In this document: one piece after another, positions 17,515 through 25,690 of the stretch
How positions within the stretch are numbered: position 1 is the first letter of the stretch
Layout of the letters: each line of letters starts with the position of its first letter
Program-made: the position numbers and the translations under genes
DNA from: Alphaproteobacteria bacterium
GTDB lineage: Bacteria; Pseudomonadota; Alphaproteobacteria; Rhizobiales; Devosiaceae
DNA length: 35,008 bases
Assembly: GCA_024279675.1 (NCBI GenBank)
Contig: JAJRRG010000106.1
Location: 1-35,008 of the forward strand
Reading direction: 5' to 3'
The notes under the pieces: generated by a model
What the model saw: only the letters and a program-made list of their open reading frames with translations
What the model was told of the DNA's origin: nothing
Database searches by the model: none

Positions 17515-18902
17515 TGGCCCATGATATTCTAATAATTGACGATGAAGCCGATATACGCGAACTTATTGCCGGCATTTTGGAAGATGAGGGTTATGAGGCC
17601 AGAACCGCCCATGATGCGGATTCTGCTTTGGCCGAAATTGCGTTGAGACGCCCCTCATTGGTTTTTTTGGATATTTGGATGCAGGGCTCCCGTCTTGACG
17701 GTTTGCAATTGCTCGATGAATTTCAATCCCAACATAGCGACATGCCCGTGGTGATGATTTCAGGGCATGGCAATGTGGAAACCGCAGTTTCAGCCATTCG
17801 ACGCGGTGCCTTTGACTACATTGAAAAGCCCTTCAAGATGGATCGTTTGTTGCTTATCAGCCAAAGGGCAATGGAAAGAACCCAACTGAAAAATCAGGTT
17901 GCTGAGCTTGAGGTTAAGTCCTCCGTTAACGAATCCGAATTGGCGGGGAATTCCTTAAATATCAATGATACGCGCGTTGTCATCGAAAAGTCAGGACCCA
18001 CCAATTCACGAATACTAATTTCGGGGGCTTCGGGAACTGGCAAGGCGTTGTGCGCGCGTCTTATTCATAATCACAGCCTGCGGTCAGAACTTCCTTTTGT
18101 GGAATTCAATGTATCCTTCTTCCCGCCCCAAGATGTATCCAACGCGCTGTTTGGACAAGAGAAATTAGGGGAAGATGGCATTATCCGTACTGAAACCGGC
18201 GCCCTTGAAAAGGCCCACGGTGGCACGCTTTACCTGTCGGAAATCGCCTCGCTTCCAGAAGAAACCCAGCGTGTGTTGCTCAGAACACTAGTCGAGAACA
18301 AATTCCACAGAATAGGGGGGCAAGTGGCCGTCCCAATTGATGTGCGCATAATTTCCTCAACGGCACAAAGCATCCCCCAACTGATTGAAGAAAAGCAGTT
18401 CCGCTCCGACCTATATCATCGCCTTGCGGTGGTGCCCCTAAGCTTACAACCCCTTCGGGAGCGACGTGAAGATGTTCCTGCAATTGTGAACATGTTTGTG
18501 ACCCAGGTATGCCGTATGCACGCGATACCAAGTGTGACGATGGGGGAGGATGCCATGGCAGTCCTGCAAGCCCAGGACTGGCCGGGTAACGCACGCCAAT
18601 TGCGCAACGCGGTTGAGCGCGTGTTGATTTTAACTAAGGACACCCCCCCCGAGGACGGTATAATTACGGCCTCCATTCTACCCGCAGACATCGGCGAGGT
18701 ATTACCAACCTTGGGCGCGGGAGAGGAGAGTACACAATTGATGAGCCTGCCCTTGCGTGAAGCCCGCGAAGTGTTTGAACGACAATACTTAACTGCCCAG
18801 ATCGAACGATTTGGTGGCAATATTTCCAAAACAGCACAATTTGTTGGCATGGAACGCTCTGCCTTGCACCGAAAAATTAAATCGTTAGGACTGGTAACGT
18901 GA
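17514..18902 (+). CDS. ntrX: Response regulator NtrX with degenerate AAA+ domain
   Basis: The partner regulator of NtrY, 462 residues. The receiver (1-120) has DDEAD, the phospho-acceptor Asp53 in FLDIWMQG, and KPFK. The AAA+ region keeps a Walker A-like GASGTGKAL, but the GAFTGA sigma-54 loop is absent and Walker B reads LYLSEI, with Ser242 in place of the conserved Asp. The C-terminus is a Fis-type HTH (GNISKTAQFVGMERSALHRKI). Loss of GAFTGA is known for alphaproteobacterial NtrX, which is thought to bind DNA without activating sigma-54; the Walker B change goes further. It is translationally coupled to ntrY, and a MITE-like element begins 3 bases after its stop. Confidence 0.94.
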   Translation: MAHDILIIDDEADIRELIAGILEDEGYEARTAHDADSALAEIALRRPSLVFLDIWMQGSRLDGLQLLDEFQSQHSDMPVVMISGHGNVETAVSAIRRGAFDYIEKPFKMDRLLLISQRAMERTQLKNQVAELEVKSSVNESELAGNSLNINDTRVVIEKSGPTNSRILISGASGTGKALCARLIHNHSLRSELPFVEFNVSFFPPQDVSNALFGQEKLGEDGIIRTETGALEKAHGGTLYLSEIASLPEETQRVLLRTLVENKFHRIGGQVAVPIDVRIISSTAQSIPQLIEEKQFRSDLYHRLAVVPLSLQPLRERREDVPAIVNMFVTQVCRMHAIPSVTMGEDAMAVLQAQDWPGNARQLRNAVERVLILTKDTPPEDGIITASILPADIGEVLPTLGAGEESTQLMSLPLREAREVFERQYLTAQIERFGGNISKTAQFVGMERSALHRKIKSLGLVT

Positions 18903-18904
18903 TA

Positions 18905-19174
18905 CTAGGGTCAGGACCTGTTAAATTCGTGCAATTCTGTTTGAAAGAGAGTGTTTAGATAAGGTGAAGCGGCAAGAAACAATGTTTATACCTTTTTGAG
19001 CGCCGATTTGCTTTAGATGAATACCCTCTTTCAAACCCTTTGGGCGCGTATATATTTTGTCCCTGAATGCGTTGCAAAACCTTGAATACTATATAGTATC
19101 GTTCGTTTCTGCGCCTGTTCAGAAACAAAATCTATTGGCGCAGAATGGATGAATTTAACAGGTCCTGACCCTAG
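18905..19174. mobile_element. MITE-like element with 24-bp perfect terminal inverted repeats
   Basis: The 270-base element fills nearly all of the gap between ntrX and trkA. Its ends are perfect 24-bp inverted repeats (18905-18928 and 19151-19174) beginning CTAGGGTCAGGACCTGTT; CTAG at both tips could be part of the repeat or a target duplication. Inside are a 10-bp inverted repeat TTTGAAAGAG/CTCTTTCAAA (18940-18949, 19026-19035), a perfect 14-bp palindrome ATACTATATAGTAT (19086-19099), a 9-bp inverted repeat TTCTGCGCC/GGCGCAGAA (19107-19115, 19137-19145) and a nested GTTTCTG/CAGAAAC. No coding frame is seen. CTAG-type ends suggest mobilisation by an IS5-family (IS427-like) transposase, by inference only. 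Confidence 0.75.
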
Positions 19175-19208
19175 AACTCAAAATGTCATATGTTTTCGTG
19201 GAGGTTTC

Positions 19209-20585
19209 ATGCGCGTAATTATCTCTGGTGCCGGACAGGTGGGCTACGGCATTGCTGAAAAGCTCTCCCAAGAGGGCAATGATGTAACCGTGATTGATAG
19301 CAATGCAGAGCTTGTGCAACGGGTACGTGATACCCTTGATGCGCGTGGCGTGCACGGCTATGGCTCCCACCCGGACGTGCTCAATCAGGCAGGAGCCCGC
19401 GATGCGGATATGCTCATTGCCGTTACTCAGGCCGATGAAGTCAATATGATTGCGTGTCAGGTAGCCCATTCCATCTTTGGAATTCCGACCAGAATTGCCC
19501 GTATCCGCGCCCAATCCTACCTCAACCCTGAATGGCAAAACCTGTTTGCACGTGATCACTTACCCATAGATGTTATAATATCACCTGAAGTTGAAGTGGG
19601 TGATCTGATATTGCAACGCATGACCTATCCGGGGGCCGATGAGATCGTCAGCTTTGAGGATGATGAGGTCGTGGTTCTGGTAATTGAAATCTCGGAAGAT
19701 TGCGCCGTTGTTGATACGCCCCTCAAGCATCTAACCGACCTGTTTCCAAATCTACAAGCCACTGTTTTGGGTGCCTCTAGGGACGGGGAAACATTGGTTA
19801 TCGGCTCCAGCGAGGTTTTGCGAGTGGGTGACAGCGCCGTGGTTGCTGTAGCGCGAGATCAGGTAACACGTGTATTGTCGCTGTTTGGCCGTGACGAACA
19901 ATCCCCATCGCGTATCATTATTGCCGGCGGGGGCAATGTTGGACGTTATGTTGCAGAAAAGCTTGAGGCCGGAGAACGTAATGTAAGTGTGCGCTTAATT
20001 GAGAACAACCGACATGCGGCACAGGTGGCCGCAGAAACCCTCAAAGACTCAATCGTCGTCTTTGGTGATGCCCTTAATGAAGAAATCCTGCGCGAAGTCG
20101 ACATATCTGACTCCGATATGTTTTTGGGCCTGACCAATGATGATGAAACCAATATCCTGTCTTCGGTGCTGTCGTCCGAACTTGGCTGTAAAGCTAATTT
20201 TGCCCTTGTCAATCAGGCCCATTACACCCGCTTCGCCCACAGGTTAGGTGTCGATGCGTTTATCAACCCGCGCTCGGTTACAGTATCAAAAGTCCTTCGC
20301 CATGTGCGCAGGGGACGCATCAGAGGGGTGTATTCGCTTTTTGATGGTGCCGCAGAATTGTTAGAAGCTGAGGCCCTTGAAACCTCGACATTGGTGGGCA
20401 AGCCGCTCAAGGAAGTTACGATGGGTGATGGGATACGCATCGGGGCCATTATTAGAGGCAATCAAGTGATGATGCCAACCGGGGCCTCGCGCATTGAAGC
20501 GGGGGATTTGGTCATCGTATTCGCCCTGAGTGCAAACGTGCGTCAAGTTGAGCAAATGTTCCGGGTGAGTATTGATTATTTTTAA
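19209..20585 (+). CDS. trkA: Trk potassium uptake NAD-binding subunit TrkA
   Basis: The track opens at 19149 inside the MITE terminus, but the ATG at 19209 has GAGG just upstream and begins the conserved MRVIISGAGQVGYGIAEKL, so the protein is 458 residues. It is the cytoplasmic gating ring of the Trk K+ uptake system. Two RCK units are visible: an N-terminal Rossmann domain (GAGQVG, VIDSN) with a TrkA-C domain, then a second Rossmann domain (IIAGGGNVGRYVAEKL) with its own TrkA-C. trkH follows 27 bases later. The MITE now lies where its promoter would be, so transcription either reads in from ntrYX or starts within the element. Confidence 0.95.
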   Translation: MRVIISGAGQVGYGIAEKLSQEGNDVTVIDSNAELVQRVRDTLDARGVHGYGSHPDVLNQAGARDADMLIAVTQADEVNMIACQVAHSIFGIPTRIARIRAQSYLNPEWQNLFARDHLPIDVIISPEVEVGDLILQRMTYPGADEIVSFEDDEVVVLVIEISEDCAVVDTPLKHLTDLFPNLQATVLGASRDGETLVIGSSEVLRVGDSAVVAVARDQVTRVLSLFGRDEQSPSRIIIAGGGNVGRYVAEKLEAGERNVSVRLIENNRHAAQVAAETLKDSIVVFGDALNEEILREVDISDSDMFLGLTNDDETNILSSVLSSELGCKANFALVNQAHYTRFAHRLGVDAFINPRSVTVSKVLRHVRRGRIRGVYSLFDGAAELLEAEALETSTLVGKPLKEVTMGDGIRIGAIIRGNQVMMPTGASRIEAGDLVIVFALSANVRQVEQMFRVSIDYF

Positions 20586-20612
20586 GATTTCTCCACGAGG
20601 CAACTTTTTGCA

Positions 20613-22091
20613 ATGGGGTTTCCACCCCCCAAGCTTATTGAATTGGGAGTCTTCCAAATGCCCGGAATAGGCAAACTACTTGCTTTGGTGCTTATGGCCT
20701 TTTGCGTCGCAACACTGGGCAGCTTAGTGATTGCAGCGTTAGATAGAGATATAAAAGCCGTTGAAGTTTTTGGCTTTTTGACTATCACTTATGGCACCAT
20801 TTCGGCTTTTACCTACATGGTTGCCACAACTCAGTCCGCATCAATCAAACGGGGTGGGGTGTTTCTGGGCGCCATCGCCATGTGGGCCACCTTGGTCGCC
20901 ATTGCCATGCCACCTTTTATGTTGTTGGAAAATGCCCACCCAATTGCCGCTTTCTTTGAAGCGTCTTCGGCGGCTGTAACGCTCGGCACTACGCTGTTAC
21001 CCATAAATGCCATCAGCATATCTATGACTTTTTATCGCTCAATTGTTGCATGGCTAGGTGGGTTACTCACTTTGATGTTGGCGGTATATGTTCTTGGCCG
21101 GTATGCAGTTGGGGGCACGCCAAACAGAGATTTACGCTTTGTCCTACATGGTGCATCGCGTGGTACGCCACGGCTTTTAGCCACGTTTTTTGAAGTAGCA
21201 TTACCCTATCTAGCAGTGACAATTGCATGCATTATCTCCCTGATACTTGCAGGAGTAAACCCGGTTCATGCTGTACTTGGAGGTCTTAACACCCTGTCCA
21301 CGAATGGATTTTTAGGTTGGGCCACGACTGGCAGTATCTTTAACAATCGACTGGGGGAAATCCTTCTTCTGGTTTTTATGCTGATTGGCGCAAGCTCAAT
21401 CATCTGGCAACGAACACTATTTTCCCAGCAGTTGGGACAAACCCGTGAACAGCTGGAAAGCCTAAAGTTTCTATTATTTGGGGCAGGGGCTGTTATTTTG
21501 GGGGTCTTATTTTCCCTAACAGCATATCCGTTGGGTTCTAGAATTGGAGATGACTTATTTAATCGAATTTTTGATATCATTTCCACCCTAACCACCACGG
21601 GATTGACGCATATTCCATCCCAAGGAATTCATGTGCCAATTATATTTCTTGTTGGTTTGGCCTTGGTTGGTGGCACATCCTATTCGACCGCCGGCGGAAT
21701 AAAAATTTTTCGTATCAGCGCAATGATGCGCCATTCGACCAATGAAATCATGCGCTTAGTGTATCCAAGCCAACTCATAAAAGGATCAATCGATACGGAT
21801 AGCGGAAAATTTTCTAATTCAAAAGCCATTTGGAGTGCTTTCTTTTCTGTCATGATCTTCATTGTGGTTAGTATGTCCATCTTCACGGGGCTAGGGCATG
21901 GATTTGAACAAGCAATGGCACTATCCTTTGGGGCCTTTAGCTCCGTTTCAAGTCTGGTATCTCAAAACCTATATTTGTCGGATGGAAGCGGTGTACCTCT
22001 CATGTCCTTGCTGTGGATTGGGTTTATGGGACTTGCTGGCCGCATTGAATTACTCGTACTTCTTGCGGCCCTAAGCAGAAATCGCTGGTAG
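20613..22091 (+). CDS. trkH: Trk potassium channel subunit TrkH (divergent)
   Basis: The membrane channel partner of TrkA, 492 residues (477 if the ATG at 20658 is used). It has about ten hydrophobic segments and the four-repeat TrkH layout. Pore-loop candidates are FFEASSAAVTLGTTLL, LNTLSTNGFL, IISTLTTTGLTH and GAFSSVSSLVSQN. The first three keep a filter glycine; the fourth seems not to, where family members have a Gly-Pro-Gly-type segment. WLGGLLTLMLAVYVLG and GRIELLVLLAAL match conserved family regions. Pairing with trkA supports K+ uptake. GAGG lies about 13 bases before the first ATG. Confidence 0.88.
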   Translation: MGFPPPKLIELGVFQMPGIGKLLALVLMAFCVATLGSLVIAALDRDIKAVEVFGFLTITYGTISAFTYMVATTQSASIKRGGVFLGAIAMWATLVAIAMPPFMLLENAHPIAAFFEASSAAVTLGTTLLPINAISISMTFYRSIVAWLGGLLTLMLAVYVLGRYAVGGTPNRDLRFVLHGASRGTPRLLATFFEVALPYLAVTIACIISLILAGVNPVHAVLGGLNTLSTNGFLGWATTGSIFNNRLGEILLLVFMLIGASSIIWQRTLFSQQLGQTREQLESLKFLLFGAGAVILGVLFSLTAYPLGSRIGDDLFNRIFDIISTLTTTGLTHIPSQGIHVPIIFLVGLALVGGTSYSTAGGIKIFRISAMMRHSTNEIMRLVYPSQLIKGSIDTDSGKFSNSKAIWSAFFSVMIFIVVSMSIFTGLGHGFEQAMALSFGAFSSVSSLVSQNLYLSDGSGVPLMSLLWIGFMGLAGRIELLVLLAALSRNRW

Positions 22092-22300
22092 AATGGCTAA
22101 AGCGTGTAACCCATAAGTTGGAGCCGGTCTTGGGATAGGCATACGACATCACAAGCCCTATATGCATCGCCATTGGACTGTGCCATAATTACAGGGCTAC
22201 TAACATTTGTTTGACATAAAAAACATCGATTGTGCCAAACATTTGTAATCCTCTGCGGTGGGGAAACAACAACATAAAATAATAATGAAGAGGACAAATA
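22092..22300 (+). promoter_or_regulatory. hfq upstream region
   Basis: This 209-base spacer should hold the hfq promoter. TTGACA at 22211-22216 is a good -35 candidate, but no convincing -10 follows at 16-18 bases. The octamer ACATTTGT occurs on both sides of it (around 22203 and 22240), and GTTTG/CAAAC form a loose inverted repeat across the same stretch. The first 100 bases show no feature I can name. Confidence 0.35.
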
Positions 22301-22540
22301 ATGCCCGAAAAAAACCAAAATTTGCAGGATGCTTTTTTAAACCACGTGCGCAAACAAAAAATACCATTGACCATATTTTTGGTAAATGGTGTGAAATTAC
22401 AAGGTGTTGTAACCTGGTTTGATAATTTTTCTCTTCTGCTTCGGCGCGACGCGCAATCTCAACTTGTCTATAAGAGTGCAATTTCAACCATCATGCCCGG
22501 TGCACCACTCAACATGTTTGATGGCGACACCGATGAATAA
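22301..22540 (+). CDS. hfq: RNA chaperone Hfq with Ser for conserved His
   Basis: A hexameric Sm-like protein that pairs small RNAs with mRNAs. The 79-residue product has the N-terminal helix ([13 protein letters not shown]), the Sm1 strands ([28 protein letters not shown]) and the Sm2 strand ([13 protein letters not shown]), with a short acidic tail ending DGDTDE. Sm2 normally reads YKHAIST; here it is YKSAIST, with codon AGT at 22475-22477. That His belongs to the proximal U-rich RNA pocket. Everything else is canonical for alphaproteobacteria. GAGGA precedes the ATG. hflX follows, as in many genomes. Confidence 0.96.
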   Translation: MPEKNQNLQDAFLNHVRKQKIPLTIFLVNGVKLQGVVTWFDNFSLLLRRDAQSQLVYKSAISTIMPGAPLNMFDGDTDE

Positions 22541-22573
22541 AACTTACCATAAAACCTGTCTGGCAAATATAAA

Positions 22574-23944
22574 TTGAACAATAATCCTCAACCAGGGTTC
22601 GATTTCAAACGTGGCCCAAGCACCTATTTTGAGCGACACAAAGCCCCAACTGTTACCGCACTTATAAGCCCAGATATTCGCACCCTACGCGCTTCACCAC
22701 TTAGCGCGCTTGCCCGTCAGGAAGAATTTAGCGCGTTGGCCCGTGCCATTCGATTAGACGTCGTTTTCCATGACATTGTGCCCATTCGTGCCGCCAAGCC
22801 CGCCACCTTCTTTGGCCCTGGGCAGGTGACATCGATGGCACAAAAGTTTGAGCAGCAGGATGTGAAGCTAGCGCTGGTTGATACCAGCCTAAGCCCCATT
22901 CAGCAACGCAATCTTGAGCGTGATCTTGGGGTAAAAGTGTTGGACAGAACCGCGCTGATTCTTGAAATTTTTGGTGAACGGGCCGCAACTCGTGAGGGCG
23001 TTCTGCAGGTTGAACTGGCTCATCTGAATTATCAAAAATCTCGCCTTGTGCGCTCCTGGACCCACCTTGAACGCCAGCGTGGCGGCTTTGGTTTCCTGGG
23101 CGGACCGGGCGAATCTCAGATTGAATCTGACCGTCGCCAATTGCGCGATCGCGTTTCAGCCCTTGAAAAACGCATTGAAAAAATCCGCAGAACCCGTGCC
23201 ATGCAACGGAAACCACGCGACACTGTGCCGTTCCCGTTGGTCGCACTTGTTGGTTATACAAACGCTGGAAAATCTACACTTTTCAATCGTTTAACCGGTG
23301 CCGATGTTATGGCCAAGGACGTACTTTTTGCCACCCTTGATACCACTGTGCGCAAAGTCGAATTGCCCCACGGCAAAGAAATTATACTTTCGGACACGGT
23401 CGGGTTCATCGCCGATCTCCCCACCGATTTGGTGACAGCATTTCGTGCGACCCTTGAGGAAGTGACCTTGGCCGACGTCATCATTCATATGCGTGATGTG
23501 TCCAACCCCAACCATGAAGCACAGGCCAAAGAAGTGCTCAACGTTCTTAGCGAATTGGGTGTAAACCCCGACACGACTCCCATCATTGAGGCGTGGAATA
23601 AGATTGACCTTGTTGATGCAGACCCCACTGACAACGCCCCCAATATCCCCAAACCAAAACCGGCAGGAACTATTGAAGCCCACGCGGGTATATCGGCCCA
23701 AACCGGGGAGGGGGTCGATGGACTATTGCTTGCCATTGAGGACGCCTTGGCCAAGGGGAGTCGCAGTTTCAAACTCACCATTCCCCACGCGGATGGTCAA
23801 AATGTTGGCTGGCTTTATCAGCATTGCGAGGTTCTGGAGCAAGATGAACCGGGGGAAGAAGGCACGCAATATTCAGTACGTGTCATCCCACGTCATATCG
23901 ATGGATTTCTGGAGCGCTTCGGCCAACAATTGCAACGTGCATAA
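22574..23944 (+). CDS. hflX: Ribosome-associated GTPase HflX
   Basis: A GTPase that splits stalled or stressed ribosomes. The frame spans 456 residues from a TTG at 22574; no strong ribosome site is visible, and no earlier ATG fits, so the start is uncertain. The N-terminal HflX domain shows FFGPGQV, DRTALILEIFGERAATREGVLQVELAHL and the Gly-rich GGFGFLGGPGESQIE linker. The G domain has G1 GYTNAGKST, G3 DTVGF and G4 NKID. The C-terminal domain carries a family-typical Trp-Leu-Tyr-Gln. It sits 33 bases after hfq and converges with mazG across 16 bases. Confidence 0.95.
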   Translation: MNNNPQPGFDFKRGPSTYFERHKAPTVTALISPDIRTLRASPLSALARQEEFSALARAIRLDVVFHDIVPIRAAKPATFFGPGQVTSMAQKFEQQDVKLALVDTSLSPIQQRNLERDLGVKVLDRTALILEIFGERAATREGVLQVELAHLNYQKSRLVRSWTHLERQRGGFGFLGGPGESQIESDRRQLRDRVSALEKRIEKIRRTRAMQRKPRDTVPFPLVALVGYTNAGKSTLFNRLTGADVMAKDVLFATLDTTVRKVELPHGKEIILSDTVGFIADLPTDLVTAFRATLEEVTLADVIIHMRDVSNPNHEAQAKEVLNVLSELGVNPDTTPIIEAWNKIDLVDADPTDNAPNIPKPKPAGTIEAHAGISAQTGEGVDGLLLAIEDALAKGSRSFKLTIPHADGQNVGWLYQHCEVLEQDEPGEEGTQYSVRVIPRHIDGFLERFGQQLQRA

Positions 23945-23960
23945 CCGGACAAAAAAGGTA

Positions 23961-24791
23961 CTATTTTGGTCGACACTTTTCCTCTTGTTTAATTTCATCC
24001 CAAAACCTCTGCAACTGATCCATGTCAGCCTTGGAAATATCAATTTTGTTCTCAAGGCAACGCTTCTCAATATGCTCAAAACGGCGGATAAATTTAGCAT
24101 TTGCATCCCGCATCGCCGCTTCAGGAGACACACCAGCCTTCCGGGCCAGGGAGGTCACCGCAAACAACAAATCACCAATTTCCTCGTGTAGCTTACCCTT
24201 GTCCGCAGCGACAATTTCCTGCTCCACCTCATCCAGTTCCTCACGACATTTGTCTAGTGCGCCCGACACATCAGGCCAGTCAAAACCTATCTTTGCGGCT
24301 CGTTTTGCGAGCTTTTCGCCACGTGCCAGCGCGGGAAGGGTGGTTGGTACATCCTCGAGTATGGATGGAGGCCCAGCATCACCACGTTTTTTTGCTCGCT
24401 TGGCGCGTTCTTCGCTTTTGATTTTTTCCCATTGATCAAGAACCCCATCACTGGATAAATCATCTTTGTTGGCAAAGATGTGCGGATGCCGGCGAATGAG
24501 TTTCTCGTTGATTGAAGCAATTACATCTGAGATATCAAATAGTTGCGTCTCTGAGGCAATTTGCGCATGGAATACTGGCTGCAGCAACAAATCTCCGAGC
24601 TCTGAACACAAATCCTCATAATCCTCGCGCTCAATTGCATCCGCTACCTCATAGGCTTCCTCGATTGTAAAGTTTCGAATAGAGCGAAAATCCTGCTCAA
24701 CGTCCCACGGGCAACCGGTTTCCGGATCGCGTAGTTTTGCCATGATTTCAACAAGGCGCGAAAATTCATTTATGTTAGACTCGTCAGGCAT
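23961..24791 (-). CDS. mazG: Nucleoside triphosphate pyrophosphohydrolase MazG
   Basis: It hydrolyses (d)NTPs to monophosphates, a housecleaning and stringent-response-modulating enzyme. The 276 residues hold two MazG domains. The N-terminal one has CPWDVEQDFRSI, EEAYEVADAIE and SELGDLLLQ; the C-terminal one has GFDWPDV, EELDEVEQE and EEIGDLLFA, with the metal-binding ExxE...ExxD pattern in both. Its length matches E. coli-type MazG. It is convergent with hflX. The 150 bases upstream (24792-24941) contain nothing I can identify. Confidence 0.95.
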   Translation of the reverse strand: MPDESNINEFSRLVEIMAKLRDPETGCPWDVEQDFRSIRNFTIEEAYEVADAIEREDYEDLCSELGDLLLQPVFHAQIASETQLFDISDVIASINEKLIRRHPHIFANKDDLSSDGVLDQWEKIKSEERAKRAKKRGDAGPPSILEDVPTTLPALARGEKLAKRAAKIGFDWPDVSGALDKCREELDEVEQEIVAADKGKLHEEIGDLLFAVTSLARKAGVSPEAAMRDANAKFIRRFEHIEKRCLENKIDISKADMDQLQRFWDEIKQEEKCRPK

Positions 24792-24941
24792 GGGGTAAAT
24801 TCCATTGGATAGGATTTGAGACTAAGCGAATCAAATTTCTATTCTAAGGTTTTGCACCCACATGTCGAAGTTTGACTGACAACGGGTAATATATGGGATT
24901 TCACTGGTTGCATGTTACCGGATTTGATTATTTATCTTTAG

Positions 24942-25289
24942 TCATGACTTGTGCAGTTTTCGACTATCCTGTGGTGCTTGAACTCGGTCATACATTCCAT
25001 AATCGCGAATAACTTCTGATATCCGAAGTCGATAATTTGTAAAAATGCCACTGCGTCCTTTCGCCTGCGCACCCCTATGGGCGGTTAACGAACGCCAGTT
25101 TTTCACCGCTTTCTCATCCCTAAAAAAAGAAAGTGAGAGCAATTTTGTCGGTTCAGTTAAACTCTGAAACCGCTCCACCGAGATAAAGCCGTCTATACTT
25201 TCCAGCATCGGGCGCATCTGTTTTGCAATTTCCAGATAGTTTTCCATGCGACCTTCTGCGGGATAAACTTCAAAAATTACCGCAATCAT
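24942..25289 (-). CDS. ABM-fold (antibiotic biosynthesis monooxygenase-like) protein
   Basis: A 115-residue dimeric alpha/beta-barrel type protein. The pattern MIAVIFEVYPAEGRMENYLEIAKQ, SIDGFISVERFQS, LLSLSFFRDEKAVKNWR and HRGAQAKGRSGIF fits the ABM domain family (YgiN-like and heme or quinol oxygenases). The substrate cannot be read from the sequence; some relatives have no enzyme activity. Its ATG overlaps the stop of the NIPSNAP gene as ATGA, so the two are translationally coupled. They are both ferredoxin-like dimeric folds and divergent from an ArsR-type regulator. Downstream is the 150-base spacer before mazG. Confidence 0.8.
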   Translation of the reverse strand: MIAVIFEVYPAEGRMENYLEIAKQMRPMLESIDGFISVERFQSLTEPTKLLSLSFFRDEKAVKNWRSLTAHRGAQAKGRSGIFTNYRLRISEVIRDYGMYDRVQAPQDSRKLHKS

Positions 25290-25615
25290 AGTTTCACCAT
25301 TTTATCGTGCGGCGCTGAAGCCTGTTTTAAGAATGTACGCTCTTCACGCAGGAGGAACTTTTCTTTTTGTGCAAACGCATAATTCTCTTGTCCCAGAGGG
25401 TCGGCGCTAAGCCGTTCTCGATATTGTTCATAGGCTGCAAGGCTCTCAATGTTGTAGACGCCATATGCTAAGCTGGTCGAACCCTCATGCGGGGCGTAAT
25501 AGCCAACCAAGTCAGCACCACAACGTGGTATAACTTTGCCCCAGTTACGCGAATATTGTTCAAATTGCTCTTTCTTAGTAGGATCGATGCGGTATCGAAT
25601 AAAACAGGTGATCAT
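25286..25615 (-). CDS. NIPSNAP-family protein
   Basis: The track frame begins at 25684, but the ATG at 25615 (MITCFIRYRIDPTKKEQFEQY) has GGAGG 5-6 bases upstream, and starting earlier would run back through the putative operator. The 109-residue product has the ferredoxin-like NIPSNAP pattern: a beta strand, an EQYSRNWGKVIPRCGADLVGYY segment, SLAYGVYNIESLAAYEQYRERL and a FLLREERTFL end. Biochemical function is unclear for the family. It is first in a two-gene operon with the ABM-fold protein, likely repressed or sensed by the divergent ArsR-type gene. Confidence 0.82.
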   Translation of the reverse strand: MITCFIRYRIDPTKKEQFEQYSRNWGKVIPRCGADLVGYYAPHEGSTSLAYGVYNIESLAAYEQYRERLSADPLGQENYAFAQKEKFLLREERTFLKQASAPHDKMVKL

Positions 25616-25631
25616 TTGTTCCTCCAAAATA

Positions 25632-25647
25632 TGTTTGATATCGAACA
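25632..25647. promoter_or_regulatory. Candidate operator between NIPSNAP and ArsR genes
   Basis: TGTTTGATATCGAACA is a 16-bp palindrome with one mismatched pair. It lies in the 75-base divergent spacer, just upstream of the NIPSNAP ribosome site and 43 bases before the arsR-type start, where a repressor would block both promoters. The whole spacer is AT-rich, with further symmetric motifs such as AATAATATT. Binding by the adjacent regulator is inference. Confidence 0.55.
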
Positions 25648-25690
25648 ATAACATATTGCAGTACAATAATATTTCGACTACCATCGAAGC

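Noticed and set aside
19149-19208. N-terminal extension of trkA in the ORF track
   Set aside because: It begins inside the MITE terminal repeat; the ATG at 19209 has GAGG upstream and starts the conserved Rossmann strand.
23586-24191. 201-residue + strand ORF across hflX end and mazG
   Set aside because: It is out of frame in hflX and antisense to mazG, both well-supported genes; the translation has no recognisable domain.
25616-25684. N-terminal extension of the NIPSNAP frame
   Set aside because: It runs through the putative operator and divergent promoter region; the ATG at 25615 has a strong GGAGG.
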